Positions 1 through 8,225 of a DNA stretch of 42,853 nucleotides are shown here, piece by piece (position 1 is the stretch's first letter; each line of letters opens with the position of its first letter). Source of the stretch: Dehalococcoidia bacterium. GTDB taxonomy: Bacteria; Chloroflexota; Dehalococcoidia; Tepidiformales; Tepidiformaceae. The translations under genes were made by a program, and so were the position numbers. Below the pieces are notes generated by a model. It saw only the letters and a program-made list of their open reading frames with translations. It was not told where the DNA came from and did not search any database. The DNA lies in NCBI GenBank assembly GCA_020432045.1, contig JAGQHB010000009.1, positions 1 to 42,853 of the forward strand, given 5' to 3'.

Positions 1-182
1 GCCCGCGTACCGTGCGGGTCGAAGTTCGGGTGTGGCCAGCCGGACGAAGGCTCCGCCGGCGTGGTGCTACCGCCACAGGCGAGTGGCGACAACGCCGCAC
101 CCAGTGCGATGAGACCTGTATTTCGGACAAATTGGCGCCGGCTCAGCCGGCGAGGCGCAGGACGCCTTCCTCGTTTCTGCAT
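1..182 (-). CDS. Tat-exported lipoprotein, 5' part only (runs off the window)
   Basis: The first 60 codons of a gene reading out of the left edge. The start ATG is at 182-180. The N-terminus has a twin-arginine signal (R-R-Q-F-V-R, about residues 15-20), a hydrophobic stretch and a lipobox ending L-A-C-G near residue 36, so the product should be folded in the cytoplasm, exported by Tat and lipid-anchored. After the Cys comes a short Thr/Ser/Pro segment and W-P-H-P-N-F-D-P-H. There is no Shine-Dalgarno, but a CAGAAT hexamer lies exactly 6 bases before the ATG, like the leaderless starts elsewhere in the window. The enzyme class cannot be told from this fragment. It lies 72 bases downstream of the portal gene on the same strand and does not look phage-derived. 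Confidence 0.72.
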   Translation of the reverse strand, partial: MQKRGRRPAPRRLSRRQFVRNTGLIALGAALSPLACGGSTTPAEPSSGWPHPNFDPHGTR

Positions 183-254
183 GGACAAATTCTGGCACAG
201 CGGCGCCGGAGGGTTTGGCCTGGATGCTCGACCGCACTCACGAAAGTGCGTCGC

Positions 255-1556
255 CTACGCAAACCCCTCTTCCCGCACCCGCGCCCACTCCGCTTCCGGG
301 TCGTCGACACCGAGGATGGCCGCGGCTGTCCGCCGCGAGTGGATGCCGGCGCCGACCAGACCGCGCTCGTCGGCAACCTCGCGGCTGCGGTCGATCGGCA
401 GTACCGGCCCCCAGCGCATCACCGGACGCAGGCCAGAAGTATCGAGACCGGCGAACCGCTCCAGCAGGCGCAACGCCAATGCAGCGCGACGCTCATACAC
501 GGTCGTGCGGATGCGACGTTTGCGCGCGACCTTCTTCGCCAGCGGGTCCAGCTCCGTGTTCAGGGCGACGCCGCTGAGCCCCTGCGGGTTGTGCCCGAAC
601 GCAGTCCGCGGAGATTCGCCGAGGTCGTGCAGCGTCCGGTAGATGAGGTCGATGTAGTCCGTATGCAGCTTCACACCGCCGCCCTGGAGCAGGTCGAGCA
701 GGTAGGCGCGGGCCTTCTCCGGCACCTCCCAGACGGCGCCCGGTTCGACCGCGATATCCTGCGAGCCGGTGACGCCTTCGATCACGGCGATTGGGTTGCC
801 GCTCAGTTCGAGGATCTGGCTGAGCTGACTGAAGGCACGGTTCAGCTCGCGGTTGGACTCGACCAGCGGCGGGATGTCGCTCGCGCCCCACGCCTGTTTC
901 GGTTCGCGCACGTTCGGGAAGAGGACGAACGGGATGAAGCCGTAAGGATTCGGGGCCGCCTCGTCGAGGGTGTCGCCACGCCAGAGTTCGAAGGCCGTGG
1001 GCGTCCAGTATTCCGTGATCGTTGCCGCCGGGAGCTGCCCGTTCGCGCTGGCGGGCGCGCCGCTGCCGTCGAGCGAGTACTGGCTGGCGATGGCGAGAAG
1101 ACGCGACGGGTCGTCCGGCGTGCGCCAGGCGAAGATGCCCTGCACGTCCGGCGCGGTTACGCGCACCTCGGAAGCTTCGGCGTCCCACGTCACCTTGAAG
1201 GCGCCGTCGCCAAGGATGGCGCAGTCCACCTCCGTCTCGAAGTCGAGCTGCGCCAGTCCGTTCGCCGACTCGATCGTGCGAAGCGCACGTTCGGCCGTGC
1301 GGGCACGATCACGTCCGGCCAGCGTACGGGCGTCGTCCGCCTCCACCTGGATCGAGGCTGAATCGAGCAGGTAGCCAGTCACCTTTTCGACGAAGGCGCG
1401 GGCGTAATTAAAGGTAAGCCGCCGCTCGGCGCGACGGGAGCGCCCGGGCCACTGGTCGCCGGCATAGAAACAGAGGTGCTCGTGGTACCGCCGCAGCCGC
1501 TCGGCGTCGAGCGTGCGGAGCTGTTGGGGTCGCGGCAGGTCGAGAGATGTGGGCAT
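255..1556 (-). CDS. Phage portal protein, SPP1 Gp6-like family, isolated
   Basis: 433 residues resembling the SPP1 Gp6 type of portal protein, the dodecameric ring at the capsid vertex through which DNA is packaged and ejected. Supporting features are the N-terminal helical region with Y-H-E-H-L-C-F-Y-A-G-D-Q-W, the early L-T-F-N-Y-A-R-A-F-V-E-K-V-T-G-Y-L segment typical of Gp6-like portals, the central stem/clip part with G-F-I-P-F-V-L-F-P-N, and a C-terminal part with G-V-A-L-N-T-E-L-D-P-L. Length is usual for the family. The start is supported by a GGAG 6 bases upstream. The neighbours on both sides encode exported lipoproteins, not terminase, protease or capsid, so this is a lone phage gene here: prophage relic, domesticated gene, or the edge of an element lying left of the window. 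The frame is intact. Confidence 0.8.
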   Translation of the reverse strand: MPTSLDLPRPQQLRTLDAERLRRYHEHLCFYAGDQWPGRSRRAERRLTFNYARAFVEKVTGYLLDSASIQVEADDARTLAGRDRARTAERALRTIESANGLAQLDFETEVDCAILGDGAFKVTWDAEASEVRVTAPDVQGIFAWRTPDDPSRLLAIASQYSLDGSGAPASANGQLPAATITEYWTPTAFELWRGDTLDEAAPNPYGFIPFVLFPNVREPKQAWGASDIPPLVESNRELNRAFSQLSQILELSGNPIAVIEGVTGSQDIAVEPGAVWEVPEKARAYLLDLLQGGGVKLHTDYIDLIYRTLHDLGESPRTAFGHNPQGLSGVALNTELDPLAKKVARKRRIRTTVYERRAALALRLLERFAGLDTSGLRPVMRWGPVLPIDRSREVADERGLVGAGIHSRRTAAAILGVDDPEAEWARVREEGFA

Positions 1557-1666
1557 CGCGCGCTCCGGGAAAGGGGTGCAACCGAGCGTGGCCCCGGGTC
1601 GAATGGAGCGCGAAGGGGGCGTTGGCGCGGCCGGTCCCGGTAACCCGCTTCTTCCCCTCTAGCACA

Positions 1667-3016
1667 TCACCGCGCCAGGAACTCCTTACTCGCAAACCCT
1701 TTCGTCCCATCCGGACCCAGCACTTCCAGCCAGGTGATGCCGTCACTCGAAGTCTCTCCCGGCTTCGCCCAGAGGATGACGCCATCGGCGAAGCAGCGGA
1801 GGATTCCTGACGCTGCCGCGGGCTCTTTACGGACGTTCAGGCAGTCGGAGTCGGCGGTGACGACGTAGCGCAGGGTGAAGCCGCCTGCAGCGTCACCGGT
1901 ATCGATCGCCCGGACCGTGTTGCGCCCGATGTACGCATCGCTGAAGAGCGGACCGTACAGCTCCAACGGAGTGACGGTCCCCTTGTCCAGATTAATAAGG
2001 GAAGGGATCGAGAAGGAGTGCTGCGGGCCAGTCGCGCCGGGGACATCGGCGGGCATCATCCCGGCCCGGCCGACCGCACGGGTACCGTCAATCCAGCCGC
2101 CTACCCAGATAAAGAAGCCGGCATCGCCGCCCTTGATGGTTCGAATCGCTTTCCCGCCGTCGATAAGCGCGTGTTCCCCAAGCGCGAACGGAGGATCGGT
2201 CTCTCGCCAATAGACGAGGGCAGTGCTCGCGTTCGAAGCCGGGGTCCCGGCGACCTGGAACGGCCGCTCCGATTCGAAGACGATGCTGCCGTCGGTCTTG
2301 CGCAGCTTTGTGTTGCCTTCTGTCTGCCAGAGCATGTCGCTTCCACCGGACTGGTAGACCGGGAACGCGCCCGCCGGGGTGGTAATCACGCGGCCACCCT
2401 GGAGCGTGAAGTACACGGCGGCCGGATTTCCGCTGGCATCGACGCCACCGCGTGAGAGGATCGGCAGTCCTGCGACCACGCTGACGATGCCGGTATCCGC
2501 TCCGAACACGGCAACCTCACTCCAGGTAATCCCGCCGTCATCGGAGTGGTGCAGCGTCTGTTTGGCGTCTGCGCTGGCCGGTCCGAGCGGGCCACAACCG
2601 CCTGCCGTGCACACGAAGAGCCAGATGTCATGACCGCCAGGCGCGACGTACAGCGAGGTGATGTAGGTGCCCGGCGTTGTCGCTTCGAAGAGAGTGCGGA
2701 CCTGGGGGCTGCCAACGCCGGCGGTGCTTACCCGCTCCAGCGCCGTGGCCGGACCGTCGCACTGGTAGCAGCCCTTTTCGACGATGAAGACGGTGTCGGC
2801 CGGCATCGGCTGTGGCCGCGTGATCGTCCAGGTGAGCGGGGTGTCCGCGGCTGGCGTCGTGGGAGCCGGACTTGCGGTCGCGGTGGCCGGAGGTGGCGTG
2901 GCGCCGGGCGACACCGATGGCGATGCATCGCTTCCCGGCGACGGGGGCCCATCACCGGAACAGGCCACGCCCAGCAGCGTGAAGAGGGCGAACGTGGCGA
3001 AGAGCGAGCGTTTCAT
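1667..3016 (-). CDS. Lipoprotein with Asp-box motif and C-terminal SH3-like domain
   Basis: 449 residues. Signal peptide with lipobox L-G-V-A-C (Cys19), then a Ser/Pro/Thr/Ala-rich linker to about residue 70, a cysteine pair (G-C-Y-Q-C), a region with an Asp-box/BNR-type motif S-D-D-G-G-I-T-W, and a C-terminal SH3-like domain starting D-C-L-N-V-R and ending K-E-F-L-A-R. It should sit on the outer face of the membrane and bind a ligand or wall component; no enzyme motif is visible. It shares its order of elements with the outer part of the LuxR-type protein at 6391-8103, so the two look paralogous. The start was chosen because the signal peptide begins there and a TAGACT box lies 7 bases before the ATG, with no Shine-Dalgarno. 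Confidence 0.75.
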   Translation of the reverse strand: MKRSLFATFALFTLLGVACSGDGPPSPGSDASPSVSPGATPPPATATASPAPTTPAADTPLTWTITRPQPMPADTVFIVEKGCYQCDGPATALERVSTAGVGSPQVRTLFEATTPGTYITSLYVAPGGHDIWLFVCTAGGCGPLGPASADAKQTLHHSDDGGITWSEVAVFGADTGIVSVVAGLPILSRGGVDASGNPAAVYFTLQGGRVITTPAGAFPVYQSGGSDMLWQTEGNTKLRKTDGSIVFESERPFQVAGTPASNASTALVYWRETDPPFALGEHALIDGGKAIRTIKGGDAGFFIWVGGWIDGTRAVGRAGMMPADVPGATGPQHSFSIPSLINLDKGTVTPLELYGPLFSDAYIGRNTVRAIDTGDAAGGFTLRYVVTADSDCLNVRKEPAAASGILRCFADGVILWAKPGETSSDGITWLEVLGPDGTKGFASKEFLAR

Positions 3017-3023
3017 GCGTCTG

Positions 3024-3029
3024 AGTCTA
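3024..3029 (-). promoter_or_regulatory. -10 box of a leaderless promoter
   Basis: TAGACT (minus strand) 7 bases before the ATG at 3016. No Shine-Dalgarno follows, so transcription probably starts at or next to the start codon. Confidence 0.5.
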
Positions 3030-3124
3030 GCCGGAGCGCGCGGCCGCCATTCTCCATCGATCGGATGACTGCTCGTACGCCTTTGGAGTTCCATCCGGAT
3101 ATGGCAGAGGTCACATGCATGGCC

Positions 3125-3130
3125 TAAAGT
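3125..3130 (+). promoter_or_regulatory. -10 box before vapB
   Basis: TAAAGT followed by six bases (AAAAAC) and the vapB ATG. There is no ribosome binding site, which fits a leaderless transcript. Confidence 0.5.
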
Positions 3131-3136
3131 AAAAAC

Positions 3137-3391
3137 ATGGCACAGAGATCCGAATCGGTACGAGTGCTCGAAGGTGGGCGGATTGTGATTCCTGCCAGGA
3201 TCCGCAAGGAACTCGGCATCAAGGCCGGCGACAGCCTCAGCCTTGAAGTGGAGGATGGTGTCCTCCGGCTCGAGACGCCGGTCCAGCGAATCAAGCGGGC
3301 ACAAGCGATGCTCGCGCCCTACCTCAAGGGTCCTTCCCTCGCTGACGAACTCATTGCCGAACGCAGGGCCGATTCTGCCGCCGATGGTTGA
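3137..3391 (+). CDS. vapB: VapB-type antitoxin, SpoVT/AbrB fold
   Basis: 84 residues. The N-terminal half is a SpoVT-AbrB swapped-hairpin DNA-binding domain: G-G-R-I-V-I-P-A-R-I-R-K-E-L-G-I-K-A-G-D followed by a second strand pair. The C-terminal tail (about residues 55-84) is the expected toxin-binding part. It should neutralise the VapC ribonuclease encoded immediately downstream and repress its own operon. The vapC start lies inside the last codons of vapB (8-base overlap), the usual arrangement for translationally coupled pairs. The start is fixed by the domain and the TAAAGT box 6 bases before it. Confidence 0.88.
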   Translation: MAQRSESVRVLEGGRIVIPARIRKELGIKAGDSLSLEVEDGVLRLETPVQRIKRAQAMLAPYLKGPSLADELIAERRADSAADG

Positions 3392-3779
3392 GGCCGTGCT
3401 CGATGCGTCGGCGGTCCTTGCGCGCTTACAGGACGAGCGCGGTGCGGAGGTCGTCGATGCCGTGCTCGAACGCGGCCCCTGCGCTATCAGCGCCGTCAAC
3501 CTGGCTGAGGTTGGCGCGCGCCTCTCGGATCGTGGCGCAACGCCGGCCGCAATCGAGGCGGGCCTTGCGGCCTTTCCACTCGAGATCATTGCATTTGATG
3601 AGGCCGCTGCCTACGCCTCGGCACTGCTCAGGCCGCCGACCCGCCAGGCCGGGCTCTCGCTTGGAGACCGTGCCTGCATCGCGCTCGCCGAGACGCTGAG
3701 CGTCCCCGTAATCACCTGCGACCGCGCATGGCAGCAACTCTCGCTCACTGTGCCCGTGATCCTCGCCCGCGCTGACTGA
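3384..3779 (+). CDS. vapC: VapC-type toxin, PIN-domain ribonuclease
   Basis: 131 residues, normal size for a VapC. PIN domains use a cluster of acidic residues to hold Mg2+/Mn2+ and cut RNA, often tRNA or rRNA. The acidic residues are present in order: D7 (V-L-D-A-S-A), E42 (N-L-A-E-V), D95 (L-G-D-R-A-C) and D113 (T-C-D-R-A-W). The ATG at 3384 overlaps the end of vapB by 8 bases, and the conserved first strand begins directly after it, so longer upstream starts are not needed. No frameshift or lost catalytic residue is seen, so the pair looks functional. The RNA target cannot be inferred from sequence. Confidence 0.9.
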   Translation: MVEAVLDASAVLARLQDERGAEVVDAVLERGPCAISAVNLAEVGARLSDRGATPAAIEAGLAAFPLEIIAFDEAAAYASALLRPPTRQAGLSLGDRACIALAETLSVPVITCDRAWQQLSLTVPVILARAD

Positions 3780-3804
3780 GGGCGACGCTGCCGGATCTTC
3801 CCCG

Positions 3805-3810
3805 TATGAT
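3805..3810 (+). promoter_or_regulatory. -10 box before the CoA-transferase gene
   Basis: TATGAT about 30 bases upstream of the ATG at 3840. A GAGGAA ribosome binding site lies at 3830-3835, so this gene has a normal leader, unlike vapB. Confidence 0.4.
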
Positions 3811-3839
3811 TCGCGCCGTTCGAAGCATCGAGGAAGCCC

Positions 3840-6296
3840 ATGCCAGACACTAGCAAGACTCAACTCCCCCTCGACGGCGTGCGCGTCGTCGACCTGAGCG
3901 ACGGCGTTGCAGGTGCTTACGGCACGAAACTGCTGGCAGGATGGGGTGCGAACGTCATCAAAGTGGAACCGCCTGGCGGTGACCCCACGCGACGGCTCGG
4001 GCCAGGGGCGCCCCCGGCTGACCCGGACGCGAGTGTCCTCTTCAGCTACCTGAACACCGGGAAGAAGGGCGTGGTCTGTGACCCGGCAACCTCAGACGGC
4101 CGCAAAGCGATCGTGAGCCTCTGCCGCTGGGCCGACCTTGTCGTCGAATCCGGAGCCCCCGGCGAATGGGCGGCAAACGGCATCGATTTCACCATGCTGA
4201 GGCGGGATCGTCCTGCACTCGTCGTCTGCTCGGTGACGCCGTTTGGGCAGGACGGGCCCCATTCCGGCTGGCGGACGACCGCGCTGACCGCGTTCGCCCC
4301 TGGCGGACAGATGTCGCTCTGCGGAGACGACGACAAACCACCGCTCAAGACAGCGGGCTTCCAGGCCGAGTACCAGGGTGGATTGCACGTGTTTTCAGCG
4401 GCACTGGCCGCACTCGTTGGCGCGCGCCGATCGGGCCGCGGAGACCACATCGACCTTTCGCTGCAGGAAGTGCAGGCCGCCTGCCTCGAAAACGCCGGCC
4501 CGGTGGCGATGGTGCGCGAGACCGATGCCGCCCGCACGGGCAACCAGCTCCGGGCGATCTGGGGCATGTATGCGAGTGCGGACGGCTACATCGGCGTGAA
4601 CGCGATGGCACGCCAGACCGCGGCCGTGTACCGGGTCATCGGCCAGCCGCAGCTCTCAGAAGACCCGGCGTTCATGAACCTCCTCGCCAACCCGGAGATG
4701 AACCCGATCGTCGAGGCACTGATCACAGAGTGGGCCGGCGAGCGGACATCGAAGCAGATCTACGACGAATCCGGCCGTCAGCGGGCGCCGATGTCCGTGG
4801 TCGCTTCGCCGCGTGAGCTGCTGGATTCCGAAGCGCTGCGCCAGTCGCACTTCTGGCAGGAGATCGACCATCCGCGCCTCGGACGGCATGTCACGCCGGG
4901 ACTCCCATTTGACCTGGACGGCGACGGCGGCAAAGTTACGCGGGCGCCGCTGCTCGGAGAGCACACCCTGGAAACGCTCGCCGCGCTGCCGCTGGGCACC
5001 GCGACGACCAGCCCCGGTGAGCTGAGACCGTTCCTCGAAGGTATCCGCGTGCTCGACCTCTCGCAGGTGTGGGCCGGGCCATACGCGACACGCTTCCTCG
5101 CAGACATGGGCGCCGACGTTATCCATATAGAAGGGCCCGCATTCCCGGACGCGGTCCGGGGCGTGGGCCGTGGCGGCGACCCGGAAGCGCACGACAAGTC
5201 CGTTTACTTCAACGAGTACAACCGCAACAAGCGCGGGCTCGTACTCGACCTGCATCGGCCGGAGGGCATCGCGGCATTCAATCGCCTCGTCCCCCACGCC
5301 GATGTGGTGCTCGAAAACTGGAGTGTCGGCGTCGCTGAACGGCTCGGCATGGGGTACGACGACCTGCGCGCGCTCAACCCCGGCATCGTCTTTGTGCAGA
5401 TGCCCGCCTTCGGAAAAACCGGCCCTGAAGCCGAGCGCGTCGGTTTCGGGCCGAGCATCGAGCAGATGGGCGGACTCGTCTCGCTCCAGGGCTACGAAGG
5501 TGGTCCGCCCCACCGCAGCGGCATCTCGTACGGGGACCCCAACGCGGGCATTATCGCGGCCGGGGCGGCAGCACTCGCGCTATTCCGGAGAGAACAGACC
5601 GGAGAGGGCGGTCACGTGGTCGTCCGTCAGCGCGACAACCTGGCCGGGATGGTCGGCGAATACATGGTGGCCGAATCGCTCGGCGTCGAAATCCCGCCGC
5701 GCATGGGCAACCGTGACCCACTGTTCGCGCCACAGGGTGTCTACCGCTGCAAGGACGACGAAGGACGCATCATCGGCGACATCATGGGAGAGGAGATTGG
5801 CCGCGTCTTCGACAACTGGATCGCCATCTCCATCGACAGTGACGCGAGCTGGGCAGCGTTCGTCAATGTGGTTGGTGATGCTCGCCTGCGCGCGCCCGGG
5901 CTCGAATCCGTAGAAGGACGCCGGGCCAATCACGACGCAATAGACGAAGCGATGACCGAATGGACGCGCACCCGGGATGCAGCCGAGATCGCGACAACCC
6001 TGCAGGCGGCGGGTGTGTCCGCCGTGCCTGTGCTTTCGCCATTACAGGTCATCCAGGACCCGCATCTCAACGCGCGCGATACGTTCCCGTCCGTCGAACA
6101 CCCCGTCGCAGGGACCCATCGGACCATGGGGCCAGTGTGGCGGCTGAGCGACCGGCCCTTCACGGGCGCGACGGCTGCCCCCGCATTCGGACAGCACAAC
6201 CGCGAAGTGCTGTCGGCACTCGCGGGCTACAGCGACGAGGAACTCGACCGGATGGAAGCTGAGGGCATCCTGGCGACCACGCCAGTGGGGACGTAG
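3840..6296 (+). CDS. Tandem family III CoA-transferase (CaiB/BaiF), two domains in one chain
   Basis: 818 residues, about twice the family length, made of two CaiB/BaiF domains (about 10-385 and 390-805). Each starts with the typical L-x-G-[VI]-R-V-[VL]-D-L-S motif and a G-A-x-V-I-x-[VI]-E segment. Family III enzymes move CoA between carboxylic acids through an aspartyl-CoA intermediate. By eye, the catalytic Asp aligns with D599 in the second half (R-Q-R-D-N) and with E210 in the first half (S-L-Q-E-V), so the second half is the better candidate for a complete site. The start is supported by GAGG just upstream. Substrate is unknown; neighbouring MaoC and hydrolase genes suggest acyl-CoA catabolism. 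Alternatives in the family include alpha-methylacyl-CoA racemase-like activity. Confidence 0.88.
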   Translation: MPDTSKTQLPLDGVRVVDLSDGVAGAYGTKLLAGWGANVIKVEPPGGDPTRRLGPGAPPADPDASVLFSYLNTGKKGVVCDPATSDGRKAIVSLCRWADLVVESGAPGEWAANGIDFTMLRRDRPALVVCSVTPFGQDGPHSGWRTTALTAFAPGGQMSLCGDDDKPPLKTAGFQAEYQGGLHVFSAALAALVGARRSGRGDHIDLSLQEVQAACLENAGPVAMVRETDAARTGNQLRAIWGMYASADGYIGVNAMARQTAAVYRVIGQPQLSEDPAFMNLLANPEMNPIVEALITEWAGERTSKQIYDESGRQRAPMSVVASPRELLDSEALRQSHFWQEIDHPRLGRHVTPGLPFDLDGDGGKVTRAPLLGEHTLETLAALPLGTATTSPGELRPFLEGIRVLDLSQVWAGPYATRFLADMGADVIHIEGPAFPDAVRGVGRGGDPEAHDKSVYFNEYNRNKRGLVLDLHRPEGIAAFNRLVPHADVVLENWSVGVAERLGMGYDDLRALNPGIVFVQMPAFGKTGPEAERVGFGPSIEQMGGLVSLQGYEGGPPHRSGISYGDPNAGIIAAGAAALALFRREQTGEGGHVVVRQRDNLAGMVGEYMVAESLGVEIPPRMGNRDPLFAPQGVYRCKDDEGRIIGDIMGEEIGRVFDNWIAISIDSDASWAAFVNVVGDARLRAPGLESVEGRRANHDAIDEAMTEWTRTRDAAEIATTLQAAGVSAVPVLSPLQVIQDPHLNARDTFPSVEHPVAGTHRTMGPVWRLSDRPFTGATAAPAFGQHNREVLSALAGYSDEELDRMEAEGILATTPVGT

Positions 6297-6378
6297 TCGC
6301 CGTTTAGTCCCAAGCCAGGCTACGCATGACGCGTCGTGGTCTTTACCATGGAGTAGGGCTGCCCTTTGGATGCTTTAG

Positions 6379-6384
6379 TACCCT
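6379..6384 (+). promoter_or_regulatory. -10 box of a leaderless promoter
   Basis: TACCCT followed by six bases (CAATCC) and the ATG at 6391. No Shine-Dalgarno. The same hexamer and spacing precede the gene starting at 34955. Confidence 0.5.
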
Positions 6385-6390
6385 CAATCC

Positions 6391-8103
6391 ATGCCCACAT
6401 CGCACGACCGTCCAGGCGCACTCCCCACCAGGGAGTTCGAATTCACGCCACGTCAGCGCGAGGTGCTCGACCTGTTGGCGGCCGGGCGCACGAACGCACA
6501 GGTCGCTGACGCGCTCGGGGTCTCGCTCGATGGGGCGAAGTGGCATGTCCGCGAAATCCTCTCGATCCTCGGCGTCGAAGGGCGCGAGGACGCCGCCGAG
6601 TACTGGCGCCGTCACAACGGCGTTCCCTCGCGCTTCCGCCGCACATGGCGGTCTTTCACCTCCGCGGGGCTCGCCCTGCGGCTCGCGGCCGCTGCCGGAG
6701 GCGTGGTTGTGGTGGCGGGCCTTGTCCTCGCCGTGCTGTTCGTCCTTGGTGGCGGCGAGGATCCGGAGCCCGCGGAGCCGATCCAGCCATCGCCAACGCC
6801 CGTCCCGGCCACCGCTACCGCTACCGCAGCTGCAACGCCCAGCCCCACGGCTTCCGGCACGCCCGCAACCACGGCTATCGCGCTGACGGTCGGGTCGCAG
6901 GGGATCATCGGCTACGACACCACCGTCTATTACACAGCCGGCTGCGTAGGGTGCGGGCGGGCGAAGGTGCCACTGCTCTACCGCCTCCGCCGCACACCGG
7001 ATGGCACGCTTGAACGTCGTGATCTCTTCCCGTTCCGCGCGAACTATCCGCAGGGCTATGTGAATGGCTTCGCAGCCGAATGGGATCGCGGCCACTTCAT
7101 CGCCGCCGTCTGTGTAGAGAAGTACTGTGGCGGCGAAGGCGAACCGACCACGGACAAGCCGCTCGACCTGTGGGAGACGCACGACGGTGGCGTCACGTGG
7201 TCGAAGGTCGGGACCCTGCCGCTCAGACACTTCCTCGTCGGGTTCGTCGCTGACCGGACGAAGGTTGATGGCGCGATCGACGGCAAGCTGCTCGTCGCAG
7301 AATTTGCCGAGGGCACGCGCTATTACTACTGGCCCACCGGCGATGCCGTGGAGCCACCGGATCCCCGGATCACCTTCCCCGTCGTCATCGAAGGCGCCGG
7401 CCTGCTCTGGCGGGGCCGCGAGACGCCCGATGGCCCCGAGATCTTCTTCGGCGCCGACGGCAAGGAGTTCCTCCGCGTCGAAGGCTCCGGCGCACAGCTC
7501 ATCGGGACGTTGAAGGACGGCGGCTGGGTCGCCAAATGGGATGGCAGCGACGGCGAGTACGTTGGCCACTTCAACGGCGGCCTCGACTGGTCGATGCGCA
7601 TCGCAAGCGGCTACTTCGAGGTCGAGGGCATCATCCTGCCACACGTCGAATCGAGCGGCAGCGCGCTGACGATACCGTCGCAACTGTACGGGAACGTCCT
7701 GCTCGACGACTTCTATTGCTTCGGCGTTTCCACCACGAATTGCAACAACACCGGCCGGACGTACCCGCTCTATCCATCGCTCATCGAGATCGACCCGGCG
7801 CAAATCCATCCGATCGCCCAGATCGTCGATGAGTACCCCGAGTTTACGGGCAACTACAACCCGTTCGTGCTCAACATCGACATCAATCCGCGTGTCAGGG
7901 TGCTCGCCGACGCCGGTCCCGGCGACTGCCTGAACGTCCGCGCGGACCCATCGGCCACTGCACCTGTCATTGCCTGCGTGCCTGGCGGCGTACTCCTCCT
8001 CAAGCGCAGCGACGCGCCCGTGACAGCGGACGGAGTCACCTGGGTCCCCGTCTGGACGCCGTCCGTCGAAAGGGGCTGGGCAAGCACCGAGTTCCTCAGA
8101 TAA
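6391..8103 (+). CDS. Membrane-anchored LuxR-type regulator with extracytoplasmic Asp-box/SH3-like sensor
   Basis: 570 residues. Residues 17-75 form a LuxR/GerE helix-turn-helix (F-T-P-R-Q-R-E-V-L-D-L-L-A-A-G and V-A-D-A-L-G-V-S). A single membrane helix follows at about 94-120, then a Pro/Thr/Ala linker. The outer part has a cysteine pair (A-G-C-V-G-C-G), an Asp-box motif H-D-G-G-V-T-W ending at W270, and a C-terminal SH3-like domain starting near C513 (D-C-L-N-V-R) and ending T-E-F-L-R. This layout suggests a one-component regulator that senses a signal outside the membrane and acts on DNA from the membrane. The outer part matches the lipoprotein at 1667-3016 in layout and motifs. The start follows the TACCCT box with no ribosome binding site. 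Ligand and target genes are unknown. Confidence 0.78.
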   Translation: MPTSHDRPGALPTREFEFTPRQREVLDLLAAGRTNAQVADALGVSLDGAKWHVREILSILGVEGREDAAEYWRRHNGVPSRFRRTWRSFTSAGLALRLAAAAGGVVVVAGLVLAVLFVLGGGEDPEPAEPIQPSPTPVPATATATAAATPSPTASGTPATTAIALTVGSQGIIGYDTTVYYTAGCVGCGRAKVPLLYRLRRTPDGTLERRDLFPFRANYPQGYVNGFAAEWDRGHFIAAVCVEKYCGGEGEPTTDKPLDLWETHDGGVTWSKVGTLPLRHFLVGFVADRTKVDGAIDGKLLVAEFAEGTRYYYWPTGDAVEPPDPRITFPVVIEGAGLLWRGRETPDGPEIFFGADGKEFLRVEGSGAQLIGTLKDGGWVAKWDGSDGEYVGHFNGGLDWSMRIASGYFEVEGIILPHVESSGSALTIPSQLYGNVLLDDFYCFGVSTTNCNNTGRTYPLYPSLIEIDPAQIHPIAQIVDEYPEFTGNYNPFVLNIDINPRVRVLADAGPGDCLNVRADPSATAPVIACVPGGVLLLKRSDAPVTADGVTWVPVWTPSVERGWASTEFLR

Positions 8104-8186
8104 GCGCAGTCGCGGCCGCCCATTGCCGTGGCCTGTTCGGGCCATGCCCTGGGCCGGACAACAACCGCCCGGTTGCCCGCACATCC

Positions 8187-8225
8187 TTCAGAGGCCCGCG
8201 GCCAGGGGCGGCCACGACTACGGGG
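8187..8225 (+). repeat. 39-base dispersed repeat, copy 1
   Basis: 39 bases identical, except for one A/G difference, to 23435-23473. It contains a GGCC-rich inverted repeat (GGCC-GCCCCT-GGCC read on the minus strand). It overlaps the 3' end of the minus-strand gene at 8218-9105 and supplies its TAG stop codon (8220-8218). Confidence 0.8.

Noticed and set aside
12-1361. Long plus-strand frame opposite the portal gene
   Set aside because: Arg-rich, no family features, and lies antisense to a recognisable portal protein; typical GC-rich shadow frame.
6391-8103. Separate LuxR gene and separate lipoprotein instead of one gene
   Set aside because: The frame is continuous through helix-turn-helix, membrane helix and outer domain, with no internal stop or start signal.
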